Notes: generated by a model from the sequence alone, not told the origin. DNA of 7,699 nt from Methylococcales bacterium (GCA_009692395.1 SHZG01000111.1:1-7699); one strand, 5' to 3'. Shown: positions 1-6,781, numbered from the stretch's first letter. Program-made: numbers and translations.

Positions 1-270
1 GGACTTGCGCCTGCATTACGCGAATCAGGGCAGTGGCGCGGCAATACCCACATTGCCAAAAATGGCGATTCCGCTTTGCGGAAGGCTTTGTATATGCCCG
101 CAATGGTTGCTTGGAAACACAATCCCTTGATTAGCGTCTTCTGTGAGTGTCTCAAAGCCAATGGCAAGAACGGTAAAGCCATTGTTTGCACTGTCATGCG
201 TAAGCTCATTCATCTTGCTTTTGGCGTTCTTAAATCAGGCAAGCATTTTGACCCCAAATATGCAGGATAA
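1..270 (+). CDS. IS110 family transposase, C-terminal part (partial, runs in from the left edge)
   Basis: Reading frame 1 is open from the first base to the TAA at 268-270 and gives 89 residues, so the gene starts outside the window; a TTG at 76 is not a real start. The peptide begins GLAPALRESG and continues with IAKNGDSALRKALYMPAMVA and KHNP, ending in a segment with VMRKLIHLAFGVL and HFDPKYAG. This order (GLAP, an SG pair, a K/R-x-G-x-x-x-LR-x-x-LY block, HNP, then an MRKL helix) is the hallmark of the C-terminal Transposase_20 domain of IS110 family DEDD recombinases, which move elements as circles and, in characterised members, are guided by an element-encoded bridge RNA. The Ser at residue 9 of the visible part lies in the conserved SG pair and may be the catalytic serine (inference). 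Nothing here shows disruption, but the N-terminal DEDD domain is not in view, so intactness is unknown. Confidence 0.9.
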   Translation, partial: GLAPALRESGQWRGNTHIAKNGDSALRKALYMPAMVAWKHNPLISVFCECLKANGKNGKAIVCTVMRKLIHLAFGVLKSGKHFDPKYAG

Positions 271-305
271 ATATGGCTTGCTTTTATTTAATCAAGACGG
301 TATCT
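1..305 (+). mobile_element. IS110 family element, right-hand part with probable right end
   Basis: The transposase stop is at 268-270. The following AT-rich stretch contains ATCAAGACGGTATCT at about 291-305, which from memory resembles the short right ends of IS110 subgroup elements (a C/A-rich AAGACnGTATCT-like tail shortly after the stop codon). IS110 elements lack ordinary terminal inverted repeats, so the boundary cannot be fixed from one end alone, and 305 is only an estimate. Little room remains before the next gene at 364, so a downstream bridge RNA region of the IS1111 type is unlikely to fit here. If this is an IS110-subgroup element, its bridge RNA would lie upstream, outside the window. 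Confidence 0.45.
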
Positions 306-363
306 ATTATTCATAAAAGACAGCCCGATATATTTCCAAAAAATAAAACATTGGAGAAATAAA

Positions 364-600
364 ATGAATGCCGTTATCTCACTCGATGATGAAAAAACTA
401 AAGCATTATTAACTGAAATAATGGTGGATTTAATTAAAAATAAACGCGAAGTTTTGCATGAGATTATGTTAGAAGCATTAGAAGAAGTGGCTTTAGCTAA
501 TGCGATTACTAAGGGTAGAAATGATGATTGTGTTTCCGAAGATGAAATAATTTTTACCCGCTTTTTACATCGACAAGATGTTTATAAATATTTTCCTTAA
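364..600 (+). CDS. Small antitoxin-like protein of unknown function (78 aa)
   Basis: A GGAG at 353-356 lies seven bases before the ATG, supporting this start. The protein is acidic and helical, with no signal peptide or membrane segment. Its middle carries a repeated Glu/Leu pattern (HEIMLEALEEVALANAI, about residues 32-48) followed by a GR-containing turn and a VSEDEI segment (about residues 57-62). That layout, a helix ending in an A-I-x-x-G-R-like turn and then V-x-x-(D/E)-E-I, is common in small antitoxin-like proteins from cyanobacteria and large sulfur bacteria, usually encoded just before a RelE or PIN toxin. No toxin follows here: the next gene is a folate cyclodeaminase homologue 21 bases on. 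The tail FLHRQDVYKYFP is longer than the usual end and could be a private extension. The gene is strongly AT-rich and sits beside the IS110 remnant, so it may be a leftover of an accessory module. Function is not established; a solitary antitoxin is only a suggestion. Confidence 0.6.
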   Translation: MNAVISLDDEKTKALLTEIMVDLIKNKREVLHEIMLEALEEVALANAITKGRNDDCVSEDEIIFTRFLHRQDVYKYFP

Positions 601-621
601 TTAGTAAAAAACCATTCAACC

Positions 622-1251
622 ATGAGCGAAATAAAAACCCAACCCATCCAACAATTTTTAAATGAACTTGCCAGCAAATCAGCCACTCCAGGTGGTGGTA
701 GTGCGGCGGCTATTATGGGCGCACAAGGTGCGGCGTTAATTAGCATGGTGTGCAATTTAACCATTGGCAAACCCACATTTGCTGACGTTGAAGCCGAAAT
801 GCAAACCCTATTGGTACAAGCCGAAGACTTACGCCAACAATTAACCGACTGCATTCAAGCCGATGTGGACGTATTTAACCGCGTGATGGCGGCTTACGGC
901 TTACCGAAAGACACCGATGCTGACAAAGCCGCGCGTAGTGCCGCGATTCAATCCGTGATGAAAGAGGCTACCGATGTGCCGTTAGACTGTGCTAGAGCCT
1001 GTGCTAAAGTCATTGAATTAAGTAAACTTGCCGCCGATAAAGGCAATCCTAATGTTATTAGTGATGCTGGCGCGGCTGTTGTGTCGGCTTATGGTGGCTT
1101 AAAAACCGCCGCTTTGAATGTCTATATTAATGCGGGTAGTTTGAAAGACAGAGACTTTGCCGATGCAAAACTCGCTGAATTATCAATTATTATGCAGAAC
1201 AGCGAAAGTGCCACAGAATCACTGTATCAAATGATTAAAGCCAAACTGTAA
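622..1251 (+). CDS. Cyclodeaminase/cyclohydrolase family protein (formimidoyl-THF cyclodeaminase-like)
   Basis: This 209-residue cytoplasmic protein matches the FTCD_C (FchA-like) family, whose members convert 5-formimidoyl-tetrahydrofolate to 5,10-methenyl-THF with release of ammonia, or act on related methenyl-THF chemistry. Near the N-terminus is the family signature TPGGGSAAA (residues 22-30), a glycine-rich loop expected to bind the folate. The second conserved block is GNPNVISDAGAA (141-152), followed by LNVYIN (165-170), matching the usual N-x-x-SD and N-V-x-x-N pattern. The rest is predicted helical, as in the four-helix family fold. Length is normal for the stand-alone bacterial form. 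The ATG at 622 gives a natural MSEIKTQPIQQFL start; the ribosome binding site is weak. No histidine-degradation or purine-fermentation genes are adjacent, so the physiological substrate cannot be told from context. It may be co-transcribed with the small ORF ending at 600. Confidence 0.88.
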   Translation: MSEIKTQPIQQFLNELASKSATPGGGSAAAIMGAQGAALISMVCNLTIGKPTFADVEAEMQTLLVQAEDLRQQLTDCIQADVDVFNRVMAAYGLPKDTDADKAARSAAIQSVMKEATDVPLDCARACAKVIELSKLAADKGNPNVISDAGAAVVSAYGGLKTAALNVYINAGSLKDRDFADAKLAELSIIMQNSESATESLYQMIKAKL

Positions 1252-1283
1252 AAAGGGCGGTGATTAAGTTCTATTATTTAAAG

Positions 1284-1312
1284 AGCTGTCATATTTTTAA
1301 AATATGACAGCT
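1284..1312. promoter_or_regulatory. Perfect 14-bp-arm palindrome in the ppk upstream region
   Basis: The left arm AGCTGTCATATTTT (1284-1297) and the right arm AAAATATGACAGCT (1299-1312) are exact reverse complements around a single base at 1298. Each arm carries CTGTCAT, which equals the half-site of the enterobacterial PhoB box, but the two copies face each other instead of standing as an 11-bp direct repeat. No T-run follows the right arm, so it is not a standard intrinsic terminator for the cyclodeaminase gene ending 33 bases upstream. It could be an operator for a dimeric regulator, or an mRNA hairpin that protects the upstream transcript end. The palindrome is certain; its role is not. 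Confidence 0.6.
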
Positions 1313-1339
1313 GCTAAACTGTCTGGCAGACTAAAATTA

Positions 1340-1381
1340 CTCACTAATTACCCAGTTTTTCGTGGTTGAGTCATTAGTGAG
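1340..1381 (+). promoter_or_regulatory. Hairpin with 9-bp stem just upstream of the ppk start
   Basis: CTCACTAAT (1340-1348) pairs exactly with ATTAGTGAG (1373-1381) across a 24-base loop. The stem ends about 20 bases before the ppk ribosome binding site (AGAGG, 1404-1408). If transcription of ppk starts upstream, this would form in the 5' leader; alternatively the arms are binding sites for a regulator. No T-run follows it. No clear -35/-10 pair was found: a TTGAGT at 1366-1371 has only a poor AAATAC partner 17 bases on. The region 1252-1413 holds nothing else I can recognise. Confidence 0.4.
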
Positions 1382-1403
1382 CTGCAAAAAATACCTTACT
1401 GAG

Positions 1404-1408
1404 AGAGG
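1404..1408 (+). promoter_or_regulatory. Ribosome binding site of ppk1
   Basis: AGAGG sits five bases before the ATG at 1414 and fixes that start. No other in-frame start nearby has a comparable site. Confidence 0.7.
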
Positions 1409-1413
1409 CAATT

Positions 1414-3504
1414 ATGAATATAGCCGTAACAATAGAACCAATTAATCTAAAAAATCCTGAATTTTATATTAATCGTGATTTAAGTTTATTAGAATTCAAT
1501 AAACGGGTATTGGCACAAGCAATTAATGAAACTGTTCCGTTGCTTGAACGATTAAATTATTTATGTATTTCCAGTGCAAATCTCGATGAGTTTTTTGAAG
1601 TGCGTGTTGCCAGTATTATTGAAATGGCAGCGGTTGCTCCTAAAGCGGTCGGTTTAGATGGTTTAAATCCCCGTGAACAATTAGAAAAAATTTCACTTCA
1701 TGCGCAGCAATTGGTTGCTGAACAATATCAAGTCCTTAATGAGGTATTAATTCCTAAACTGGCAGAAGAAAATATTCGTTTTATTCGTCGTAGTGATTGG
1801 ACAGAAGCCCAGCATAAATGGTTATCTCGCTATTTTAATGAGGAATTATTGCCGATATTAACGCCAGTCGGTTTAGATTCTGCCCATCCCTTCCCGCGCA
1901 TACTGAATAAAAGTTTAAATTTTATTATCTCGCTCACAGGTAAAGATGCGTTTGGCAGAAACAGTGGTCGTGCTGTTTTGCAAGCCCCTAGAGCATTACC
2001 GCGCGTTATTCAATTACCCGCTAATGAAATGCTAGGCGGTGAGCATGATTTTGTGTTTTTATCGTCTATTATTCATGCCTTTGTCAGTGAGTTATTCAAT
2101 GGCATGACAGTAAAAAGCTGTTATCAATTTCGCGTCACGCGCAACAGTGATTTTTATGTTGATGATGATGCGATTGATGATTTACTGCTCGCGGTTCAAG
2201 GCGAACTTGCTATGCGTAATTATGGCGATGAAGTGCGTTTGGAAGTCGATGCGGCTTGCCCCGATGAAACGGTTAGTTTTTTATTAGATCGCTTTGAAAT
2301 GACCAGAGAACGCTTATTTTTAATTAACGGCCCTGTTAATTTAAATCGTATTCAAGATATTAATACCTTAGTTGACCGTCCTGATTTAAAATTTGCACCG
2401 TTTAAACCCAGTATTCCGCCACAACTTGCGCGTAATAACGACATATTCGCCGCTATTAAACGCCATGATATTTTGCTGCATCATCCGTTTGAATCGTTTT
2501 CACCTGTAGTGGAATTTATTCGTCAAGCGGCTGTCGCGCCCGATGTATTAGCCATCAAACAAACTTTATACCGTGCAGGCGCAAATTCCCCCATCGTTGC
2601 TGCATTAATTAAAGCCGCCAGAGCAGGTAAAGAAGTCACTGTGGTGATTGAGTTAAGAGCGCGGTTTGATGAAAAAGCCAATATTGATTTAGCCGCTAAA
2701 CTACAAGAAGCGGCAGTTCATGTGGTGTATGGCGTGGTGGGCTATAAAACCCACGCCAAAATGTGTTTAGTATTAAAACGCGAAGACAAAGAATTACGCA
2801 ATTATGTGCATTTAGGCACGGGTAATTACCACACCCGCACTGCTGAACTGTACACCGATTATGGCTTATTTTCGTGTGATAAAGATTTAGGTGAAGATGT
2901 CAGGCGGGTATTTGCTCAGCTCACCAGCTTAGGCAAAGTAACTAAATTACATAAATTATTGCAATCCCCGTTCACGCTACATAAAGGCATACTGGAAAAA
3001 ATTGAGCGCGAAATTAGCCACGCTAAAGCAGGTAAGCCTGCAAAAATCATTATTAAAGTCAATTCCTTGGTCGAAGAGCAAGCGATTCAAGCCTTATACC
3101 GTGCGTCACAAGCAGGCGTTGACGTTAAACTAATGGTCAGAGGCGTGTGTTGTTTACGCCCTAATATTGTTGGTGTGTCGGAAAACATTGAAGTCCGCTC
3201 TATTATCGGACGCTTTTTGGAACACGCGCGAATTTATGCCTTTGCTAATGATGGCAATCAAGAAGTCTATGCGTCGAGTGCAGATTTAATGAATCGTAAT
3301 ATGTTTCGCCGCGTTGAAGTATGTTTTCCGATTGAAAGTAAACGACTGTCTAACCGCATTCTTCACGACCTTGATTTGTATTTAAAAGACAACTCACAAG
3401 CGTGGGTATTACAGGCTGACGGAAATTATCTGCCCTACATTCAAGCTGAAAACAAACCGCTAATCCGTGCGCAAACTCACATTTTGCAAGAATTACAGGC
3501 TTAA
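1414..3504 (+). CDS. ppk1: Polyphosphate kinase 1 (Ppk1)
   Basis: This enzyme polymerises the gamma-phosphate of ATP into inorganic polyphosphate and can run in reverse; it is cytoplasmic or membrane-associated. The protein is 696 residues, the usual size. It starts with the N-terminal helical domain (YINRDLSLLEFNKRVL, residues 18-33, and SSANLDEFFEVRVA nearby), then the head domain with LTPVGLDSAHPFP, and two phospholipase-D-like C-terminal domains. The autophosphorylated histidine is His447 in YKTHAKM, with a second conserved histidine, His466, in VHLGTGN; their 19-residue spacing equals that of E. coli His435 and His454. Other conserved blocks are AIKQTLYR, LRARFDE, TAELYTDYG, VNSLVE, MVRGVCCLRP and the SSADLMNRNM block near the C-terminus. 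The ATG at 1414 has AGAGG five bases upstream. The next gene, def, starts one base after the stop, so the two are surely co-transcribed. There is no ppx exopolyphosphatase gene nearby. Confidence 0.97.
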   Translation: MNIAVTIEPINLKNPEFYINRDLSLLEFNKRVLAQAINETVPLLERLNYLCISSANLDEFFEVRVASIIEMAAVAPKAVGLDGLNPREQLEKISLHAQQLVAEQYQVLNEVLIPKLAEENIRFIRRSDWTEAQHKWLSRYFNEELLPILTPVGLDSAHPFPRILNKSLNFIISLTGKDAFGRNSGRAVLQAPRALPRVIQLPANEMLGGEHDFVFLSSIIHAFVSELFNGMTVKSCYQFRVTRNSDFYVDDDAIDDLLLAVQGELAMRNYGDEVRLEVDAACPDETVSFLLDRFEMTRERLFLINGPVNLNRIQDINTLVDRPDLKFAPFKPSIPPQLARNNDIFAAIKRHDILLHHPFESFSPVVEFIRQAAVAPDVLAIKQTLYRAGANSPIVAALIKAARAGKEVTVVIELRARFDEKANIDLAAKLQEAAVHVVYGVVGYKTHAKMCLVLKREDKELRNYVHLGTGNYHTRTAELYTDYGLFSCDKDLGEDVRRVFAQLTSLGKVTKLHKLLQSPFTLHKGILEKIEREISHAKAGKPAKIIIKVNSLVEEQAIQALYRASQAGVDVKLMVRGVCCLRPNIVGVSENIEVRSIIGRFLEHARIYAFANDGNQEVYASSADLMNRNMFRRVEVCFPIESKRLSNRILHDLDLYLKDNSQAWVLQADGNYLPYIQAENKPLIRAQTHILQELQA

Positions 3505-3505
3505 T

Positions 3506-4030
3506 ATGATGACTGAACTCCGCGACATTGCCCAATTGGGTGCGAAAGTGCTACGACTGCACGCAGAAGCGGTTGCGGATGTTCACAGCGACGAAACACG
3601 GCAAAGCATCGCTGCACTACACACCACGCTCGCCAACACGCAAGGCGTGGGTATTGCCGCGCCACAAATCAGTGAATCCAAACAAATTATTATTGTTGCC
3701 TCGCGTCCTACTGCACGTTATCCACACGCGCCGTTGATGCAGCCCACGGTGATGATTAATCCACGCTTTCAAGCCTTATCTGAGCTAAAAGAAAAAGGCT
3801 GGGAAGGCTGTTTGAGTATTCCTAACATTCGCGCGTTAGTCCCCCGCTATACCGCCATAAAAATTCACTATATGGATGAACAAGGCGATGAGAAAACTGC
3901 TGAACTGTATGACTTTGTCGCACGAGTGTTTCAACATGAATTTGATCACCTGCACGGTAAAGTATTCTTGGATAGCATAGAAACGACTCAAGATATTATT
4001 GCCGAAAGCGAGTATTTAAAAATTGCCTGA
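3506..4030 (+). CDS. def: Peptide deformylase
   Basis: This enzyme removes the formyl group from the N-terminal methionine of new proteins, using a metal ion (Fe2+ in most bacteria). All three family motifs are intact: motif 1 GVGIAAPQI (residues 47-55), motif 2 EGCLSIP (100-106, metal ligand Cys102) and motif 3 QHEFDHLHG (143-151, ligands His144 and His148, catalytic Glu145). From the ATG at 3506 the protein is 174 residues, normal for the family. An upstream in-frame TTG at 3467 would extend it into ppk and is rejected, since the natural start MMTELRDIAQLG aligns with the family; the ATG at 3509 is an equally possible start. The start lies one base after the ppk stop, implying translational coupling. 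Typical def genes pair with fmt, which is absent here, so this may be a second paralogue. That is inference, as the rest of the genome is not seen. Confidence 0.95.
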   Translation: MMTELRDIAQLGAKVLRLHAEAVADVHSDETRQSIAALHTTLANTQGVGIAAPQISESKQIIIVASRPTARYPHAPLMQPTVMINPRFQALSELKEKGWEGCLSIPNIRALVPRYTAIKIHYMDEQGDEKTAELYDFVARVFQHEFDHLHGKVFLDSIETTQDIIAESEYLKIA

Positions 4031-4095
4031 AGGCTTTGAATTGTTTTTCCGTTAAAATAATCAACATCGTAGTCACTAGCCCTGCTCTCAATTCT

Positions 4096-4881
4096 ATGTT
4101 AAAAAAAATCGCGCCTATTTTAATAATAACTGGCTTATTAACGGCTTGTGTTACTAGCCCGACAGGTAGAAGCCAGTTATTGATAATGCCCGATGCAGAG
4201 GTGGATCAAATGGGCTTACAATCGTTTGCAACCCTCAAACAACAAAAGCCCATTAGTCAAAATCCGCAATATAATCAATTGGTAAGCTGCGTTGCCAGTG
4301 CTATTACCCAAGAAGTCGGTGGCGGTTGGGAAGTAGTAGTATTTGAAGGTTCATCACCCAATGCGTTTGCCTTACCCAGTAATAAAATTGGCGTTTATAC
4401 AGGTATGATTACCCTAGCGGCAGGGAATCAAGATCAATTAGCCGCCGTTATTGGTCATGAAGTCGGTCATGTATTGGCTAAACACAGCAATGAACGCGCC
4501 TCACAAGAGTTGGCAGTTAATCAAGGATTAGGCATGGTGCAAACTATGAGTAATCCGCAAACTGCAATGGGTCAAACGGCGATGGGCTTACTGGGTATTG
4601 GTGTAGAATATGGTGTTTTGAAACCGTATAGCCGCACCCACGAAAGTGAAGCGGATATTATCGGTATGGATTTAATGGCAAAAGCAGGTTTTGATCCTAG
4701 CCAAAGTATTACCCTATGGCAAAAAATGGATCAAGCATCGCAAGGTCAACCACCGATTGAATTTACGTCTACCCATCCGTCTCATGCCACGCGCATTCAG
4801 CAATTACAGCAACATTTGCCACAAGCGATGGCGTTATTTCAACAAGCACAAGCAATGGGCAAACAGCCGCGTTGTCAGTAG
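4096..4881 (+). CDS. M48 family metalloprotease, predicted lipoprotein (LoiP/YcaL/Oma1-like)
   Basis: The product is a predicted zinc endopeptidase of the periplasm, anchored by lipid. From the ATG at 4096 it has 261 residues and opens with MLKKIAPILIITGLLTAC: a charged start, a hydrophobic stretch and the lipobox LTAC with Cys18 as the lipidated residue. This signal peptide is why I prefer 4096 over the in-frame TTG at 4036, which would bury it behind 20 extra residues. After an NAFALPSNKIGVYTGM substrate-cleft block comes the zinc motif HEVGH (residues 121-125, catalytic Glu122), and the third ligand is probably Glu183 in HESEAD. A conserved THPSHATRI block follows near the C-terminus. No transmembrane helices exist beyond the signal, unlike HtpX. 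Relatives such as E. coli LoiP, YcaL and BepA degrade misassembled outer-membrane proteins, so an envelope quality-control role is likely. The start has only a weak ribosome binding site. It is separated from def by 65 bases, in which a separate weak promoter could sit. Confidence 0.92.
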   Translation: MLKKIAPILIITGLLTACVTSPTGRSQLLIMPDAEVDQMGLQSFATLKQQKPISQNPQYNQLVSCVASAITQEVGGGWEVVVFEGSSPNAFALPSNKIGVYTGMITLAAGNQDQLAAVIGHEVGHVLAKHSNERASQELAVNQGLGMVQTMSNPQTAMGQTAMGLLGIGVEYGVLKPYSRTHESEADIIGMDLMAKAGFDPSQSITLWQKMDQASQGQPPIEFTSTHPSHATRIQQLQQHLPQAMALFQQAQAMGKQPRCQ

Positions 4882-4888
4882 TTTCAAT

Positions 4889-4892
4889 AGGA
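4889..4892 (+). promoter_or_regulatory. Ribosome binding site of the Uma2 gene
   Basis: AGGA lies seven bases before the ATG at 4900, in the 18-base gap after the M48 gene, and supports this start. Confidence 0.6.
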
Positions 4893-4899
4893 AAATACG

Positions 4900-5376
4900 A
4901 TGTTATGGTCAGAGGTTCTTACTAATCCCAGTTTAAAAGACCTGCCTTTTAAAATTGAATTAAATCGCTACGGAAAAATAGAAATGTCTCCAGCGTCTAA
5001 TAAACATGGTCGTTTGCAACTTTTTTTAGGCAATCTACTAGAGCGTAAATTAAAAAAAGGGGCTGCATTAACAGAATGTTCTATTCAAACTAGCGAAGGG
5101 GTAAGAGTTGCCGATGTGGCATGGTGTTCTAATGAGTTTATTAAACAACACAGTTATGAAACCCCCTATTCATCCGCGCCAGAAATATGTATAGAAGTGG
5201 TATCACCCTCGAATTCTAAAGAAGAAATGGCGAATAAAGTCGGCTGGTATTTACAAGCAGGCGCGAAAGAAGTCTGGATTGTTTGGGAAAATGGTGTAAT
5301 TGACTATTACGATATTTCAGGAAAACTAGCCCAATCGGTTTATGTGCCGATTGTTAAATTACCTAAATTGGGTTAA
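4900..5376 (+). CDS. Uma2 family protein (PD-(D/E)XK nuclease fold)
   Basis: This 158-residue cytoplasmic protein belongs to the Uma2 (formerly DUF820) family, restriction-endonuclease-like proteins hugely expanded in cyanobacteria and in large sulfur bacteria; their substrate is unknown. Family landmarks are present in order: a GKIEMSPASNKHGRL block (residues 25-39, the usual MSP..xxHG element), VRVADVAW (68-75, with Asp72 the expected metal-binding acid), EICIEVVSPSNS (95-106, with Glu99 the second acid), a lysine at 113 in ANKVGWYLQAG, and EVWIV (124-128). The catalytic residues of the fold therefore look intact. It is shorter than many relatives (about 180-200 aa), mostly by a reduced N-terminal part. 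The ATG at 4900 has AGGA seven bases upstream. It lies 18 bases after the protease gene and 5 bases before the small membrane protein. Such genes are often mobile single-gene insertions, so its place in this operon may be accidental. Confidence 0.9.
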   Translation: MLWSEVLTNPSLKDLPFKIELNRYGKIEMSPASNKHGRLQLFLGNLLERKLKKGAALTECSIQTSEGVRVADVAWCSNEFIKQHSYETPYSSAPEICIEVVSPSNSKEEMANKVGWYLQAGAKEVWIVWENGVIDYYDISGKLAQSVYVPIVKLPKLG

Positions 5377-5381
5377 ATCTT

Positions 5382-5585
5382 ATGCTCTATCTATTAGCGA
5401 TTTTATTGCCACCTGTTGCAGTATTGTTTTGTGGCAAACCGATACAATTTATTTTGAACATCATTTTAACGTTATGCTTCTTTTTACCTAGTGCGGTTCA
5501 TGCGATTCTAGTGGTCAACAGTCATCTTGCCGATAAACGCGCCGAGCGTATAGAGCAGGCCATTAGAGACACTCATAAATCATGA
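5382..5585 (+). CDS. Pmp3/YqaE (UPF0057) family small membrane protein
   Basis: The 67-residue product has two hydrophobic segments (about residues 2-17 and 22-46) split by a short CGKP turn, then a charged tail (HLADKRAERIEQAIRD). The layout LLPPVAVLF-x-GKP, INxILTL, then a proline followed by HAILVV matches the YqaE/Pmp3 family, whose members are two-helix inner-membrane proteins induced by salt, cold or membrane stress in several organisms; their molecular activity is unclear. The cytoplasmic C-terminal helix is longer than in the shortest members, which end at about 52 residues. The ATG at 5382 is five bases after the Uma2 stop, with TTGGG a little upstream as a weak ribosome binding site. 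Its stop codon overlaps the dapC start (ATGA at 5582-5585), so dapC translation is probably coupled to it. Confidence 0.85.
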   Translation: MLYLLAILLPPVAVLFCGKPIQFILNIILTLCFFLPSAVHAILVVNSHLADKRAERIEQAIRDTHKS

Positions 5586-6781
5586 ACCCACATTTAAGCC
5601 AATTACACCCGTATCCATTTGAAAAACTGGCGCAATTAAAGCACGGTATCACGCCCCCTGCGGATAAATCGCCGATAGTATTATCTATCGGTGAACCTGC
5701 ACATGCTACGCCGCCGTTTATTAAAGACGCGTTAATTAGTCACTTACGAGGGTTATCTAATTACCCAACCACTAAAGGCATACTGGCATTAAGACAGGTG
5801 ATTGCCGATTGGCTGGGGCGACGTTTTTCAATTAGTGTGAATGCAGAAACGCAAGTATTACCCGTCAGCGGTACACGCGAGGCATTATTTTCCTTCGCCC
5901 AATGTGTAATTGATGCCAGCACCAAGCCCGTAGTCATTATGCCCAATCCGTTTTATCAGATTTACGAAGGCGCGGCGTTATTGGCAGGTGCAGAACCGTA
6001 TTTTTTAAATACCTTAGCGGACACCGATTATTTACCTGATTTTGATACCGTGCCTGAAGCAATCTGGCAACGTTGTCAGTTAATTTATATCTGCTCACCT
6101 GCTAATCCTTCGGGTTCAGTGATGTCAGCGGCTTCTCAAGAAAAGCTATTAAAATTAGCTGCACGTTATGATTTCGTCATTGCCTCAGATGAGTGTTATA
6201 GCGAATTGTATGATGATGAAAACAATCCGCCTGTCGGCTTGTTACAAACCGCGCACAAAATGGGCAACACGGAATTTAAACGCTGCGTGGTATTTCACAG
6301 CTTATCGAAACGTTCCAATGCACCGGGTTTGCGGTCTGGGTTTGTTGCAGGTGACGCGCAAATTTTGCACGCGTATTTTCAATACCGCACTTATCAGGGC
6401 TGTGCCATGCCCTTGCCTACCCAATACGTCAGTATCAGCGCGTGGCAAGATGAAGCCCACGTCATTGAAAATCGGCGTTTATACCGCGAAAAATTTACTG
6501 CTTTTATCGACATTCTTGCCGATGTTTGCGAAATCAAAAAACCACCCGCTAGTTTTTATGTGTGGTTGAAAATACCCGATAACTTGGGTATAAACGATAC
6601 CGAATTAACTCAACAACTGTTTGCGCAACAAAATGTCACGGTATTGGCGGGTAGTTTTCTATCGCGCGAATTTAACGGCATTAATCCAGCCATGAATCAT
6701 GTGCGTATTGCCTTAGTCGCGCCATTGGCTGAATGTATTGAAGCGGCAAATCGGATTAAGCAGTTTTTAACAACTTTATAG
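5582..6781 (+). CDS. dapC: Succinyldiaminopimelate transaminase (DapC type)
   Basis: This PLP enzyme of fold type I transfers an amino group from glutamate to N-succinyl-2-amino-6-ketopimelate in the succinylase branch of lysine and meso-diaminopimelate synthesis, feeding peptidoglycan. It has 399 residues, the family norm. The start MNPHLSQLHPYPFEKLAQL is the usual DapC opening, followed by a SIGEPAHATPPFI block typical of class I/II aminotransferases. PLP-contact residues are visible: Asn175 in SPANPSG, Asp203 and Tyr206 in SDECYSELY, the Schiff-base lysine Lys243 in SLSKRSNAPGLRSG, and the carboxylate-binding Arg375 in NHVRIALVA. Assignment as DapC over other class I aminotransferases rests on the N-terminal signature and the SKRSNAPGLRSGF block. 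It overlaps the upstream gene by four bases (ATGA). Its last T, Leu and stop codons lie inside a repeat-like segment shared with 7441-7465. dapD and dapE, which often accompany it, are not seen. Confidence 0.92.
   Translation: MNPHLSQLHPYPFEKLAQLKHGITPPADKSPIVLSIGEPAHATPPFIKDALISHLRGLSNYPTTKGILALRQVIADWLGRRFSISVNAETQVLPVSGTREALFSFAQCVIDASTKPVVIMPNPFYQIYEGAALLAGAEPYFLNTLADTDYLPDFDTVPEAIWQRCQLIYICSPANPSGSVMSAASQEKLLKLAARYDFVIASDECYSELYDDENNPPVGLLQTAHKMGNTEFKRCVVFHSLSKRSNAPGLRSGFVAGDAQILHAYFQYRTYQGCAMPLPTQYVSISAWQDEAHVIENRRLYREKFTAFIDILADVCEIKKPPASFYVWLKIPDNLGINDTELTQQLFAQQNVTVLAGSFLSREFNGINPAMNHVRIALVAPLAECIEAANRIKQFLTTL

Noticed and set aside
278..310. Outward promoter in the IS110 end (TTGCTT and TATCTA with 17-base spacing)
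   Set aside because: Both boxes match the sigma-70 consensus poorly, and AT-rich sequence gives many such hits.
597..854. Minus-strand open frame opposite the cyclodeaminase gene, and similar antisense frames at 25-213, 3350-3535, 5761-5946 and 6697-6894
   Set aside because: They lie opposite clear coding genes, have no recognisable domains or ribosome binding sites, and are shadow frames.
3467..3505. N-terminal extension of the deformylase from a TTG inside ppk1
   Set aside because: The extension overlaps ppk1 in another frame and does not fit the family start; the ATG at 3506 directly after the ppk stop is the better choice.
4025..4034. GCCT-GA-AGGC mini-palindrome at the def stop followed by T-rich sequence, as a terminator
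   Set aside because: A four-base stem with a two-base loop is too short to be believable as an intrinsic terminator, and the T-rich part begins several bases later.
4036..4095. Upstream TTG start of the M48 protein
   Set aside because: It would place 20 residues ahead of a complete lipoprotein signal peptide with lipobox LTAC, which begins at the ATG at 4096.
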